A stretch of 64,000 nucleotides of DNA, taken from UBA868 sp016776875. Its GTDB lineage: Bacteria > Pseudomonadota > Gammaproteobacteria > Arenicellales > UBA868. Positions 49,447 to 59,677 of this stretch are shown here, piece by piece; position 1 is the stretch's first letter, and each line of letters starts with the position of its first letter. Below the pieces are notes generated by a model, which was not told the DNA's origin, searched no databases, and worked only from the letters and a program-made list of their open reading frames with translations. Both the position numbers and the translations under genes were made by a program. The stretch covers positions 1,364,001 to 1,428,000 of the forward strand of contig CP179198.1 in the NCBI GenBank assembly GCA_051201585.1. Reading direction: 5' to 3'.

Positions 49447-50756
49447 TTTCCATTGAATCCGATTCTGAAATATTTAATCCGATTTGATTGGCAATCTTGA
49501 CGAAATCTGGAAAAGACGTTGCAATATTGTCCGCATCACAGATTTTGATTTCCGCACTTGCGATTCCGCCTGCCACCGCGAACGCCATTGCGATTCGATG
49601 GTCGCCATAACTATCTACTTGGCCGCCCTTTATTTGACCACCGGTAATATCCATTCCATCAGGCGTTTCGGAAAGCTTCAATTCCAAGAGCGCATAGCCC
49701 ATTCACCATCGCCGTAATCCTGTCAGACTCCTTGACCCTCAATTCCGCCGCGCCTCTTATACGGGTGATTCCGGTGGCAGCCGCCGCTGCTACCGCAATG
49801 ATTGGGAATTCGTCGATTGCGCCCGCAACGTCCTGAATAGATACATCGATCCCATGCAGCTCAGATGAATGAACAACAAGATCGCAAACCGGTTCATTGG
49901 TAAAGTCTTGAATATTGGACCGGCTAATTTTTGCGCCCATTTGGGTCAAAATTCTCAGTACGGCGTCCCGAGATGGATTGATACCGATTCCCTTTAGCAA
50001 TAATTCACTTCCCGCCAGCAGGCAGGCGCCGACAATAAAAAAGGCGGCAGAAGAGATATCTGATGGGACACGGACAATTTGCCCGACAAGCTCCTCATCC
50101 CCCGAAATCCGAAGGGTCTTGCTCCTTCCTGAACGCTTTTGCGAAAACGCGCGCAGCATCCTTTCGGTGTGATCGCGTGACGTGACCGGCTCAACGATTG
50201 ATGTCTCGCCTGCGGCATATAACCCTGCCAGCATCACCGCGGACTTTACCTGTGCGCTTGCTACCGGCAGCACATATTGAATTCCTTGTAATTCCGAACA
50301 ACCCTTTATCAGTAAAGGCGCGCGATTATCTTGACTTTCAATGTCAGCACCCATTTCGGAAAGAGGCTCAATTACTCTCCCCATCGGGCGACTCTTAAGT
50401 GACTCATCGCCCGTCAGCACGGTGTCGAACCTCTGACCGGCAAGTAACCCGCTCAACAACCTCATCGAAGTGCCCGAATTCCCAAGATCAAGCGGGCGGA
50501 CCGGCTCGCTAAGGCCGTATTTACCCACTCCTTCGACTATCACGACTCCGGCACAAGGTCGGTCCACTCCGACCCCCATTAATTCAAACGCGTTTAGGGT
50601 TGCGAGCACGTCCTCGCCTTCGAGAATTCCCTCGATTCGGGTTTGACCCTCTGCGATTGCGCCAAACATAATCGCCCGGTGACTGATTGACTTGTCCCCG
50701 GGGATTGTCGCCTCTGAAATAAGGGCAGACGATGGTTTAGACACTAAATAAGTCAT
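49439..50756 (-). CDS. aroA: 3-phosphoshikimate 1-carboxyvinyltransferase (one apparent frameshift)
   Basis: EPSP synthase of the shikimate pathway. About 438 residues. IPGDKSISHRAIMFGAIAEG and LDLGNSGTSMRLLSGLLAG (the NSGT PEP-binding motif) at the N-terminus, RVPSDISSAAFFIVGA mid-way, LRVKESDRI near the end. The frame breaks at AGCT 49674-49677; dropping one T gives LGIEASETPDGMDITGG, followed by DSYGDHRIAMAFAV. IPGDKSISHR and the 435-440 residue size fit the class II-like enzymes of several gammaproteobacteria. Confidence 0.94.
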
Positions 50757-50765
50757 ATTGGCTAA

Positions 50766-51668
50766 TTAGTGCTTCGATTCGTTCTTGATGGTTTCGAGCC
50801 GGTTTCGAAGTAACTTTGCGGCCTTGAACAGTCCCTCTAAAGATGCTCCGTCGGTTTCCGTAACCGACTTCTTAATCTGGTCAAGAATTGTTTGATAAGC
50901 GTTAATCAGTTCAACGGTAACCTCTTTATTATCAAGAAAAATATCCCGCCACATGACAGGATCACTGCCGGCGACTCGGGTGATGTCAAAAAACCCGCCC
51001 GCCGCTAAAGCCAGGCAATCGTCTTGGTCAACCTGCTGTGCAAGTTGAGACACCAACGCGTATGCGACGATATGAGGGAGATGACTGGTCATGCCGAGGA
51101 CACGGTCATGAGCGTCCGCTTCCATAATTTTGATCTTTGAGCCAATTTGCTCCCATAGCTGCGTTACTTTTTGAATAGAGGTGGAGTTCGTCTCTGCCGT
51201 GGGTGTAAGAACCGTCCAATGATCAACGAAAAGGTCGGAGCGCGCCGCGGCTGGACCACTCAACTCACTACCCGCAACCGGATGACCCGGAACGAAATAC
51301 TCAAATCGATCAGCTAAAGCATCCCGGGCAATATCGACGACGCGCCGTTTGGTGCTACCCGCATCGGTCACGACCGCTCCAGTTTGAAGCGCTTCGCCCA
51401 CCTGGGGTAGTAAATTTCTCATCGTGCCGACCGGAGTAGCTACAAGCACTACATCGGCGTTAGATGCCGCTTCCCCCACATGCGTCGTACCCGAATCAAT
51501 GAGTCCGCGCTCCATTGCCAAATCAAGCGTCTGTGCATTACGGGCGCAACCCACGACATGACCGACTAATCCCCGCGCTTTTAATGCGCTGGCAACTGAC
51601 CCTCCGATGAGTCCGACTCCAATAACAGTCAGTCTGTCGATCAGCGGCGAAATAGACGATGGCGGCAT
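50766..51668 (-). CDS. tyrA: Prephenate dehydrogenase
   Basis: Tyrosine biosynthesis. 300 residues, monofunctional (no chorismate mutase domain). NAD motif VIGVGLIGGSVASAL, then VVLVATPVG, DAGSTKR, FVPGHPVAGSELSGP and MTSHLPHIVAYAL, with GGFFDITRVAGSDPVMW. It lies between hisC and aroA with gaps under 10 bp; in pseudomonads tyrA is fused to aroA, here they are separate. Confidence 0.93.
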   Translation of the reverse strand: MPPSSISPLIDRLTVIGVGLIGGSVASALKARGLVGHVVGCARNAQTLDLAMERGLIDSGTTHVGEAASNADVVLVATPVGTMRNLLPQVGEALQTGAVVTDAGSTKRRVVDIARDALADRFEYFVPGHPVAGSELSGPAAARSDLFVDHWTVLTPTAETNSTSIQKVTQLWEQIGSKIKIMEADAHDRVLGMTSHLPHIVAYALVSQLAQQVDQDDCLALAAGGFFDITRVAGSDPVMWRDIFLDNKEVTVELINAYQTILDQIKKSVTETDGASLEGLFKAAKLLRNRLETIKNESKH

Positions 51669-51669
51669 T

Positions 51670-52800
51670 TTAGGCGTTTGCCAAGTGACTAATCGTTTTG
51701 CTTAAGCTCAAAATGGCTTTTTGGTTTTCAGAAGGCAATCCGACCGTGATCCTGAGATGTTCGGGGAGGCCATAATTCCCAATCGGCCGGACAATCACGC
51801 CCTGAGCCAGCATTAATTCATATATTTTTGATGCGTGAGCGCCTACTCGAACACAAATAAAATTGGCTACCGAAGGAATTGTCGATAAACCAAGATCAAC
51901 AAAGGCCTGGTTCACTTGCAAGAGTTGCTCGGCGTTCTCCGTCACGCATTGGGAAATGAAATCTGAATCTGAAAGCGCGGCCTCCGCCGCTGCAAGCCCC
52001 ATTGCGTTGACATTAAACGGTGGTCGCACTCGATTAAGTATCTCGGTAATTTCAGGTGTTGCGATGGCATAGCCTACTCGTAAGGCGGCTAAACCGTAAG
52101 CCTTGGAAAAGGTTCTCGTGACGATAAGATTTGGATAGCGCGTCAAAAGGGAAATGCCATCTGGATAATCATTCACACCAAGTGGTCTCACGTATTCAAA
52201 ATAGGCTTCGTCCAGCACTGTAATGACATGATCAGGGAGATCTGAAAGAAATGCCTCAATTTTGTCCTCACCTACGTAAGTCCCGGTTGGATTATTGGGA
52301 TTTGCAACGAACACGAGCTTGGTATTCGAGTTGATTGCCTCGCGCATCGCCTCTAGATCATGTCCAAACTCGATTGCGGGCACAATCGATAGGTCCGCAT
52401 CTACTGATTTTGCCGCTAATCCATAGACCGCAAATGCATGTTCAGAAATCACAACGCCCTGACCTGATTCCACAAAACATCGCGTAATAATATCAAGCAC
52501 GTCGTTGGACCCATTGCCCAACGTGAGTTGTGACGGCAGTACATTTAATTGCGCTGACAATTTGTTCTTAAGCCTAAAGCCGGAACCGTCGGGGTACCGA
52601 GCTAGATCGCTCACGCATTCTCTTAACATGCTCTCAACGCGTGGACTCGCCCCTCTCGGATTCTCATTAGAGGCCAGTTTGATGATTTCGCTGACGCCTA
52701 ATTCACGCTCTAACTCCTCTACCGGCTTACCAGGCTGGTAGGGTTGTAAGTCCCGGACACCGGTCGCAACGAGTTGATCGAGGCTTGATTCTGTCTTCAT
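51670..52800 (-). CDS. hisC: Histidinol-phosphate aminotransferase
   Basis: PLP enzyme, 376 residues, class I/II aminotransferase. LASNENPRGASP, LGNGSNDVLDII, VFVANPNNPTGTYV, LDEAYFEYV and the PLP lysine region TRTFSKAYGLAALRVGY are present. In this operon position the HisC2-type enzyme may also serve aromatic amino acid transamination, which is inference from context. Start overlaps the pheA stop by 4 bp. Confidence 0.93.
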   Translation of the reverse strand: MKTESSLDQLVATGVRDLQPYQPGKPVEELERELGVSEIIKLASNENPRGASPRVESMLRECVSDLARYPDGSGFRLKNKLSAQLNVLPSQLTLGNGSNDVLDIITRCFVESGQGVVISEHAFAVYGLAAKSVDADLSIVPAIEFGHDLEAMREAINSNTKLVFVANPNNPTGTYVGEDKIEAFLSDLPDHVITVLDEAYFEYVRPLGVNDYPDGISLLTRYPNLIVTRTFSKAYGLAALRVGYAIATPEITEILNRVRPPFNVNAMGLAAAEAALSDSDFISQCVTENAEQLLQVNQAFVDLGLSTIPSVANFICVRVGAHASKIYELMLAQGVIVRPIGNYGLPEHLRITVGLPSENQKAILSLSKTISHLANA

Positions 52801-53870
52801 ATGCTGCGCGGGTAAGAGCCCAAAAGTTTAAAAAAAGCCGACTCTCCTTTTATTCGCTCAACCGCTTCAGAAACTGATGGGTCCTCAATATGACCCTCAA
52901 TATCTATAAAGAAGACATAACGCCATAGCTGAGGGCGCATCGGGCGAGACTCGATTCGGGTCATGCTAATTTTCGATTCGGCAAACGGTTCGAGCAGTCT
53001 AAGCAGCGCCCCGGACTGATCCGGATTGGCAACCGCGATGCTGGTCTTGTCCCGCCCACTCGGTTCCGAGGTTTGCTTTGAGATCACGAGGAAGCGGGTG
53101 GTATTGCCCGGAACATCTTCAATTTCACGAGCCCGGATTTCCAGGTCGTATAGGCGACCGGCAAGTTCCGAGGCCACGGCAAGAATCGCGGGATCGTCTG
53201 CCGCAGCCCTTGCGGCGTCTGCCGTGCTCGATGTTGCAACCTGGTCGAGTTGGGGAAAATTTTCCACCAACCAGCCTCGACATTGGGCGAGCGCTTGCTC
53301 ATGGCCTGCTATGGTCTCTGGTTTTTTTGCATCAGCATGGGCCAACAAGCAATGGGATACTCTCAGATCGACTTCGTTACATATCTTCAGCTCGGTTTCC
53401 AGCATAAGGTCCAGTGTCGCATTGACCCCACCTTCGGTCGAATTTTCCACCGGCACGACTCCGAAGTGGGTGGCCCCGGTTTCAGTCAGTCGAAAAACTT
53501 CCTTTATGCTTGACGCAGGAACAACATCAATCTGCTGCCCGAACACTTTATAAGCGGCCTGTTCGGTAAACGTTCCCTTTGGGCCTAAGACCGCAACAGT
53601 TAGCGATGCCTCAACACCTCTCGCTGCAGAGATGATCTCTCGAAAAATAGCCTTGATTGCATCTTCCGAAAGCGGGCCCTGACTAGATTTAATCAGGCGT
53701 TCGAGTATTTGGACCTCGCGTTCGGGGCGATAAACAGGTGCACCGAGACCTGTTTTGCGGGACCCTATTTCCGAGGCCAACCGCGCCCGGTCATTAATCA
53801 GGCTCAATAACTTCTCATCGATCTCATCGATCTGATGACGAAGCGGCTCTAACTCTTTATTCTTCGACAT
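52797..53870 (-). CDS. pheA: Bifunctional chorismate mutase/prephenate dehydratase (P-protein)
   Basis: Phenylalanine biosynthesis. About 357 residues: an AroQ chorismate mutase domain (LEPLRHQIDEIDEKLLSLINDRARLASEIG), a dehydratase domain (VLGPKGTFTEQAAYKVFG, FGVVPVENSTEGGVNATLDL, NTTRFLVI) and a C-terminal ACT domain (GALLRLLEPFAESKISMTRIESRP, the ESRP allosteric site). ATG 53870 is preferred to 53894. serC, usually between gyrA and pheA, is absent. Confidence 0.94.
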   Translation of the reverse strand: MSKNKELEPLRHQIDEIDEKLLSLINDRARLASEIGSRKTGLGAPVYRPEREVQILERLIKSSQGPLSEDAIKAIFREIISAARGVEASLTVAVLGPKGTFTEQAAYKVFGQQIDVVPASSIKEVFRLTETGATHFGVVPVENSTEGGVNATLDLMLETELKICNEVDLRVSHCLLAHADAKKPETIAGHEQALAQCRGWLVENFPQLDQVATSSTADAARAAADDPAILAVASELAGRLYDLEIRAREIEDVPGNTTRFLVISKQTSEPSGRDKTSIAVANPDQSGALLRLLEPFAESKISMTRIESRPMRPQLWRYVFFIDIEGHIEDPSVSEAVERIKGESAFFKLLGSYPRSI

Positions 53871-53965
53871 TTCGCTAACGGACCAAGGCGTCAATGACGC
53901 CCGACTTGTTAAAAGATTCTTTGCAAAGTCTACCCGTAGATGATGCTTAAAGGGTTGGAAATTGG

Positions 53966-56537
53966 TTACTCAACCGAATCCAGTGCTTCACCCGAGTCGA
54001 TGACTTTACCTATACTCACCAGGTTTTCGTGATCATCCAGCCGAATCAAACGAACACCTTGGGTATTGCGTCCCACAACCGGTATTTCTTGGGTTCGGGT
54101 CCGCACCAGCCGACCGCTACCGGTAATCAGCATTAAATCATCGCCCTTGATAACACGATCAGCTCCAATAAGCGACCCGTTTCGCCCGCTAACCTTAATC
54201 GCGATCACTCCCTGGCCCCCGCGGTTTTTTAGCGGGAACTCGTTTAATTCGGACCGCTTTCCAAACCCATTTTCAGTTGCGACCAACACAGTTTCGTCGT
54301 CACTATCATTATTAAAAATTAACATTGAAATGACTTCGTGGCCATGTTTCATGCTGACGCCTCGGACACCACGCGCCGTCCTTCCCATTTGTCGAACCTG
54401 CGATTCGGAGAAGCGGATTGCTTTCCCTCCGGAGGTGAACAGCATGATATCCGAGTTACCTGTCGTTAGCGCAACTTCGACCAACTCATCATCCTCACCC
54501 AGATCAACTGCGATTAAGCCAATCGAGCGCGGCCTTGAAAACTTACCGATTTCGCATTTCTTGACGACTCCGCGACGAGTCACCATGCAGACAAAACCTT
54601 CTGTATTATTTTTATTAATAGGCAGTAGTGCCGTAATGCGCTCGGACTCGGACAGGGGTAAAAGATTGATAATAGGCCGGCCGCGCGCTTGAGGGCCCGC
54701 GACTGGAAATTGATAAACCTTCAGCCAGTAAACCTTACCAAGATTTGAAAAACACATTACCGTATCGTGAGTGTTGGCAACGAATAACCGTTTTACAAAA
54801 TCTTCTTCCTTAGTCCGGGTCAGCTACCCTACCCTTTCCGCCCCGCTTTTGAGCGTGATAATCCGAAACAGGCTGGGACTTGACGTATCCTTCGTGAGAT
54901 AACGTGACCACCCTGTCTTCGGGGGTAATCAAGTCTTCGTCTTCAAGATCTTCGTGCAGATCGTTGATTTCAGTTCGCCGCGAATCTCCATAACGTGCTT
55001 TGATATCAACTAACTCAGCACGAATAACCTCCATCAATCGATCAGGACTTTCTAGAATATCCAGGAATTCCCGAATCCGTTTTAGAACCTCTACGTATTC
55101 CTCCCGAATCTTTTCCTGCTCAAGCCCGGTCAGACGATGAAGGCGTAGATCAAGGATTGCTTGCGCCTGCAATGGCGATAGGCGGTACCCCTCTTCACTC
55201 ATGCCATATTCATCTGCTGATTTCTCAAACGAATCTTCCTGAAGCCGAGAGGCTTCGAGCATCTGGTCTACGACGTGAGACCCCCACGCTCGCGCCAGGA
55301 GCCCCGCTTTTGCTTCGGCCGGACTCGTCGCCTTCTTAATCAAATCAATCACAGGATCTATATTGGCTAATGCAACAGCAAGCCCTTCCAGCAAATGAGC
55401 GCGGGCGCGGGCCTTTTTCAGGTCAAAAAGTGTCCGGCGGGTAACGACCTCACGACGATGACGAATAAAGTCTTCGAGAAGCTCAATTAGCGTAAAAAGT
55501 CTCGGTTGATTGTTTCTCAGCGCAACCAGATTGATGCCGAAGACGGTCTGCATCTGTGTGTGCTGGTACAGGTTGTTCAGGATAACTTCCGGGTTCTCGC
55601 CGCGCTTCAGTTCAATAACGACTCGCATGCCGGACTTGTCCGATTCATCCCGTAACCCCGATATTCCCTCGAGGCGTTTATCTCTGACCAACTCCGCAAT
55701 CTTTTCCAGAAGCCTCGCTTTGTTGACCTGATACGGCAACTCGGTTGCGATCAACGCGTAGCGGTCATTCCCCGGCATGTCCTCCGTAATTACCCTGGCG
55801 CGAACATAAATCTTGCCTCGACCTGTCCGGTACGCATCCCGAATACCTCGACTCCCGTTAATGATGCCACTGGTTGGAAAATCAGGTCCGGGAATAATTT
55901 CCAGCAGTTTTTCCAGAGAGACTTTTGGATCATCGATCAGGGCTAAACAGCCATCGATTGCCTCGGTAAGATTGTGGGGCGGAATATTGGTCGCCATACC
56001 AACCGCAATGCCGGCAGACCCATTGACCAAGAGATTTGGAAAGCGGGCAGGCAAAACCGAGGGCTGATGTTCGGTTTCATCATAATTGGGAACAAAATCA
56101 ACCGTTTCGCGGTCAAGATCGCCAAGGAGTTCGTGCGCAATTTTATCAAGCCGAATTTCTGTATATCGCATCGCCGCAGGCGCGTCACCATCGACTGACC
56201 CAAAGTTACCCTGCCCGTCGACAAGGGGATATCGCAATGAGAACGGCTGGGCAAGTCTTACGATCGCGTCATAAACCGCTGAATCACCGTGAGGATGATA
56301 CTTACCAATAACGTCGCCGACGACGCGGGCCGATTTTTTATAGGCTTTGTTCCAGTCATTGCCAAGCTCAGACATGGCAAATAAGACTCTTCGATGAACG
56401 GGCTTGAGACCATCTCTTACGTCTGGAAGCGCCCGACCCACGATGACGCTCATCGCATAATCTAGATACGACTTACGCATCTCCTGCTCAAGGTTTGCAG
56501 GGAGGGTTTCTCGGGCTATTTCATCCATAAGACTCAA
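53966..56537 (-). CDS. gyrA: DNA gyrase subunit A (one apparent frameshift)
   Basis: Cleavage subunit of gyrase, about 856 residues. Catalytic tyrosine (about 125) in AAMRYTEIRLD. The quinolone region HPHGDSAVYD keeps Ser86 and Asp90, equivalent to E. coli Ser83 and Asp87, so it is wild type there. The C-terminal beta-pinwheel contains KRGGKG, the GyrA box core, and repeats such as RGVRGVSMK. The frame breaks at AGCT 54822-54825 right after the GyrA box; dropping one base gives TRTKEEDFVKRLFVANTHDTV. Start TTG 56537 has AGGGAG upstream; ATG 56528 is possible. Confidence 0.95.
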
Positions 56538-56580
56538 GCGACTCCCTAAAGTCGTGTCAAACTAAAAAGGTGATTTGGAG

Positions 56581-56658
56581 AAGCGCTAGAGGAGTTACCC
56601 GCGATTAATAGCGCTTTAGTTCAGGCTACGATTTTACCACGAAATCCTATTTTTCGTG
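56581..56658. other. Two inverted repeats in the nuoN-gyrA gap
   Basis: AAGCGCTA (56581-56588) and TAGCGCTT (56609-56616) form a perfect 8-bp repeat with a 20-nt loop; CACGAAA (56638-56644) and TTTCGTG (56652-56658) form a perfect 7-bp hairpin. Neither has a T-run. A TAAAAT on the minus strand near 56630-56636 could be the gyrA -10 box. They may be nuo operon 3' structure or gyrA leader structure; the rest of this 191-bp gap shows nothing else. Confidence 0.4.
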
Positions 56659-56728
56659 CATGTCACTACTCAGAAAAGCCCTTTAATTCACGCAAAAAAT
56701 GACCCGGAAAAAGCTTGAACCCCCGTAC

Positions 56729-58180
56729 TCATAATGACGCAACGATCCAGTTCAAAATGCTGCCCATCCAAGGAATCATCAGGACGACCAACAACGCGTT
56801 AATACCCAATGCCCAACCGACAACGGGTCGATATCCATATGACGATGCGCTCAGCAAATGCGGCGAGGGGTCATCGAAATACATCAACTTAACAATTCTT
56901 AAATAATAAAACGCACCAACGACCGCAAAGAGTACCGCGACCACAACAATTTCAATAAAACCTGCTTCGAGCGCGGCTTCGAGAACGAATAGTTTCGCGA
57001 AGAATCCTGCCGTGGGCGGTATTCCCGCTAAAGAAAACATGGCCACCAGCATCATTAATGCAAGAAGAGGATTCCGCCGATTAAGCCCGCGAAGATCATC
57101 CAATTGGTCGCACTCAAACCCCGGTCGGCTGAGGGCAAGCACCACACCAAAAGCCACCAGCGTCGTAAACATGTAGATCAGTGTATACATCATCGCTGCA
57201 GAAAGACCGAGTTCGCCCGCCGTCGAGAAACCAAGCAACAGAAAACCCATATGGGAAATTGTGGAATAGGCAAACATTCTCTTAATGTTCGATTGCGCAA
57301 TGGCAATGATATTTCCAAGCCCAATCGACAAAACTGCAGCAATCAAGATGACGTCCTGCCAAATCTCAAGCCAACCCCCAAGACCCGAAATCAACAGCCG
57401 AAGCAAGATCGCAAAGGCTGCGAGTTTTGGTACCGCAGAGAGATATAACGTTGTGCTCGTCGCCGAACCCTCATAAACATCCGGCACCCACATGTGAAAA
57501 GGAACGGCTCCGAGTTTGAATAATAGCCCTGCAATGACCATCACTACTGCGAGGGTTAAAGGAAGGCTCGAGGGATCCAGATGAGTCAATGTGGAATCTG
57601 AAATTTGATTCAAAGAAAGGGAACCCGTCAGGCCGTATAGCAACGACATCCCGTATAACAGCAGGCCAGACGCAAGCGCGCCGAGAATAAAATATTTCAT
57701 TGCCGCTTCGGCGGCTGCGACAGAGTCACGCTGCATCGCGATCATTCCGTAAAGGCAAAGCGCGAGCAGTTCGATTCCCACATAAAGTGTCAAGAGGTGA
57801 GCCGAACCGATCATTGTCATCATGCCAGCCACACCGAACAGAGCCAGCACCAGATATTCCACCCGCCAGAGACCTCGCGCCTGGCTATATGCCCTCGAAT
57901 AGAACAGGACCACAACTGCTGCCAGACAGGTCGTGGCCCGCAACACAGCGGAAACACCGTCTTGAATCACAAGACCGTTTAAGGCTGATCCGAGCGGATC
58001 CCCCAATTGCTCCAGCGAAAGATAGCTGGCCCCGAGCAAAGAAACTGCTGTTAACGGCCAGGCAAGCGCGCAGGATTTACGGGGCTTTGTGACCAACTCG
58101 ACCAAAAGAATAAAACAGGCCATCGAGGAGACCAGAATCTCCGGCAAGACTGCGCCAATATTGAGTTCAGCTAGGGTCAT
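56729..58180 (-). CDS. nuoN: NADH-quinone oxidoreductase subunit N
   Basis: Antiporter-like proton-pumping subunit of Complex I. 483 residues and about 14 helices. GSAHLLTLYVGIELLALCLYGM carries the conserved glutamate of helix 5, LLFKLGAVPFHMWVPDVYEGS the lysine and loop of helices 7-8, and KRMFAYSTISHMGFLLLG helix 9. It shares one base with nuoM. It is the last gene of the nuo operon. Confidence 0.95.
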   Translation of the reverse strand: MTLAELNIGAVLPEILVSSMACFILLVELVTKPRKSCALAWPLTAVSLLGASYLSLEQLGDPLGSALNGLVIQDGVSAVLRATTCLAAVVVLFYSRAYSQARGLWRVEYLVLALFGVAGMMTMIGSAHLLTLYVGIELLALCLYGMIAMQRDSVAAAEAAMKYFILGALASGLLLYGMSLLYGLTGSLSLNQISDSTLTHLDPSSLPLTLAVVMVIAGLLFKLGAVPFHMWVPDVYEGSATSTTLYLSAVPKLAAFAILLRLLISGLGGWLEIWQDVILIAAVLSIGLGNIIAIAQSNIKRMFAYSTISHMGFLLLGFSTAGELGLSAAMMYTLIYMFTTLVAFGVVLALSRPGFECDQLDDLRGLNRRNPLLALMMLVAMFSLAGIPPTAGFFAKLFVLEAALEAGFIEIVVVAVLFAVVGAFYYLRIVKLMYFDDPSPHLLSASSYGYRPVVGWALGINALLVVLMIPWMGSILNWIVASL

Positions 58181-59667
58181 TACAGTTTCGTTGTCTCGAG
58201 ATGGGCAAGTAGATTTATGATGCTGTGCTCCATCACTTCAAGTAAAGGCGACGGCCAGACCCCGATCAGCAAAACTGCCAAGGCAAGAATACTCATGACA
58301 CCGAGTTCGCGGCAATCTAGATCTTTCAACGCCGCCACGTCCGGATTGGAGATGTCGCCAAAAACCACTCTCTTAACCATCCACAATGTATAGGCCGCTC
58401 CCACGATTAAGGTCAGTGCAGCAATCGACGCATAGATGCCGCTCACCGAAAATGCGCCCAAGATGACCAAAAATTCCCCAACAAAGCCCGATGTTCCCGG
58501 GAGGCCCGCGTTCGCCATTGCAAAAAACACCATAAAAAATCCGAACGTCGGCATCACTTTCACCACGCCGCCATAGACCGCGATTTCTCGGGAATGTAAA
58601 CGATCATAAAGAACGCCGACGCCCAAAAACATCGCCGCGGAAATGAAGCCATGGGAAATCATTTGAACGACCGCACCCGTCATTGCTGTCGTGTCGAATA
58701 CGAAAAAACCTAAGGTCACAAAACCCATATGGGAAATCGACGAATATGCGATCAATTTCTTCATGTCGCGCTGAACCAGAGCGACTAACGCGATATATAC
58801 AACCGCTATCAGGGACAACCCAATGACGAGCCATGCGAGTTGATGCGCAGCGTCGGGCGCGATCGGCATCGCAAAGCGCAAAAATCCATACGCCCCCATC
58901 TTTAGCGTGACGGCCGCAAGAATCACTGATCCACCTGTCGGCGCCTCTACATGCGCATCAGGAAGCCAGGTGTGTACGGGCACCATTGGTACCTTGACTG
59001 CAAACGCGGCAAAAAAAGCGAGAAAAATCAATGTCTGGACGCCGCTGCTCAGAGGCAACTGTTGAAACACAAGAACATCGAAAGATCCTTGTGAAACGTT
59101 GTACAAATAAAGCAATGCAACCAGCATCAACAATGAGCCTGCAAGTGTATACAAAAAAAACTTAATTGCGGCATAGACGCGGTTCGGCCCACCCCAGACC
59201 CCAATTATTAAAAACATGGGGATCAGCATCGCCTCCCAAAACAGGTAAAACAAAATACTGTCAAGCGCGCAAAAAACGCCGATCATCAATCCTTCCATAA
59301 CGAGGAACGATGCAAAATATTGCGCCACACGGGTCTGAATCACACGCCATCCGGCAATCACTACAATTATCGTTAAAAATGTGGTGAGGAGGATTAAGGG
59401 AACAGAAATTCCATCGACGCCAAGGAAATATTCAATATTAAACCGGTCAATCCAGGGTCCGCGCTCGACAAACTGCATATCGCTAGTGTTTCGATCGAAG
59501 CGGGTCCACAACGATAAGCTGACCCAGAAAGTCAGGATGGATACCAACAGCGAAGACCACCGCGCGACGCTCGGGCGATGACTGCCGGAGATCAATAGCA
59601 CCAATGCGCCGCCGACGATCGGCAGCCAAATGACGAGAGATAACAGGTAATTATCCAAAAAGTTCAT
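58180..59667 (-). CDS. nuoM: NADH-quinone oxidoreductase subunit M
   Basis: Second antiporter-like subunit, 495 residues. DSILFYLFWEAMLIPMFLIIG holds the helix-5 glutamate; VKVPMVPVHTWLPDAHVEAPTGGSV and KKLIAYSSISHMGFVTLG are hallmark segments. Ends 10 bp or less from its neighbours, as throughout the operon. Confidence 0.95.
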   Translation of the reverse strand: MNFLDNYLLSLVIWLPIVGGALVLLISGSHRPSVARWSSLLVSILTFWVSLSLWTRFDRNTSDMQFVERGPWIDRFNIEYFLGVDGISVPLILLTTFLTIIVVIAGWRVIQTRVAQYFASFLVMEGLMIGVFCALDSILFYLFWEAMLIPMFLIIGVWGGPNRVYAAIKFFLYTLAGSLLMLVALLYLYNVSQGSFDVLVFQQLPLSSGVQTLIFLAFFAAFAVKVPMVPVHTWLPDAHVEAPTGGSVILAAVTLKMGAYGFLRFAMPIAPDAAHQLAWLVIGLSLIAVVYIALVALVQRDMKKLIAYSSISHMGFVTLGFFVFDTTAMTGAVVQMISHGFISAAMFLGVGVLYDRLHSREIAVYGGVVKVMPTFGFFMVFFAMANAGLPGTSGFVGEFLVILGAFSVSGIYASIAALTLIVGAAYTLWMVKRVVFGDISNPDVAALKDLDCRELGVMSILALAVLLIGVWPSPLLEVMEHSIINLLAHLETTKL

Positions 59668-59677
59668 CTGAAATCCG

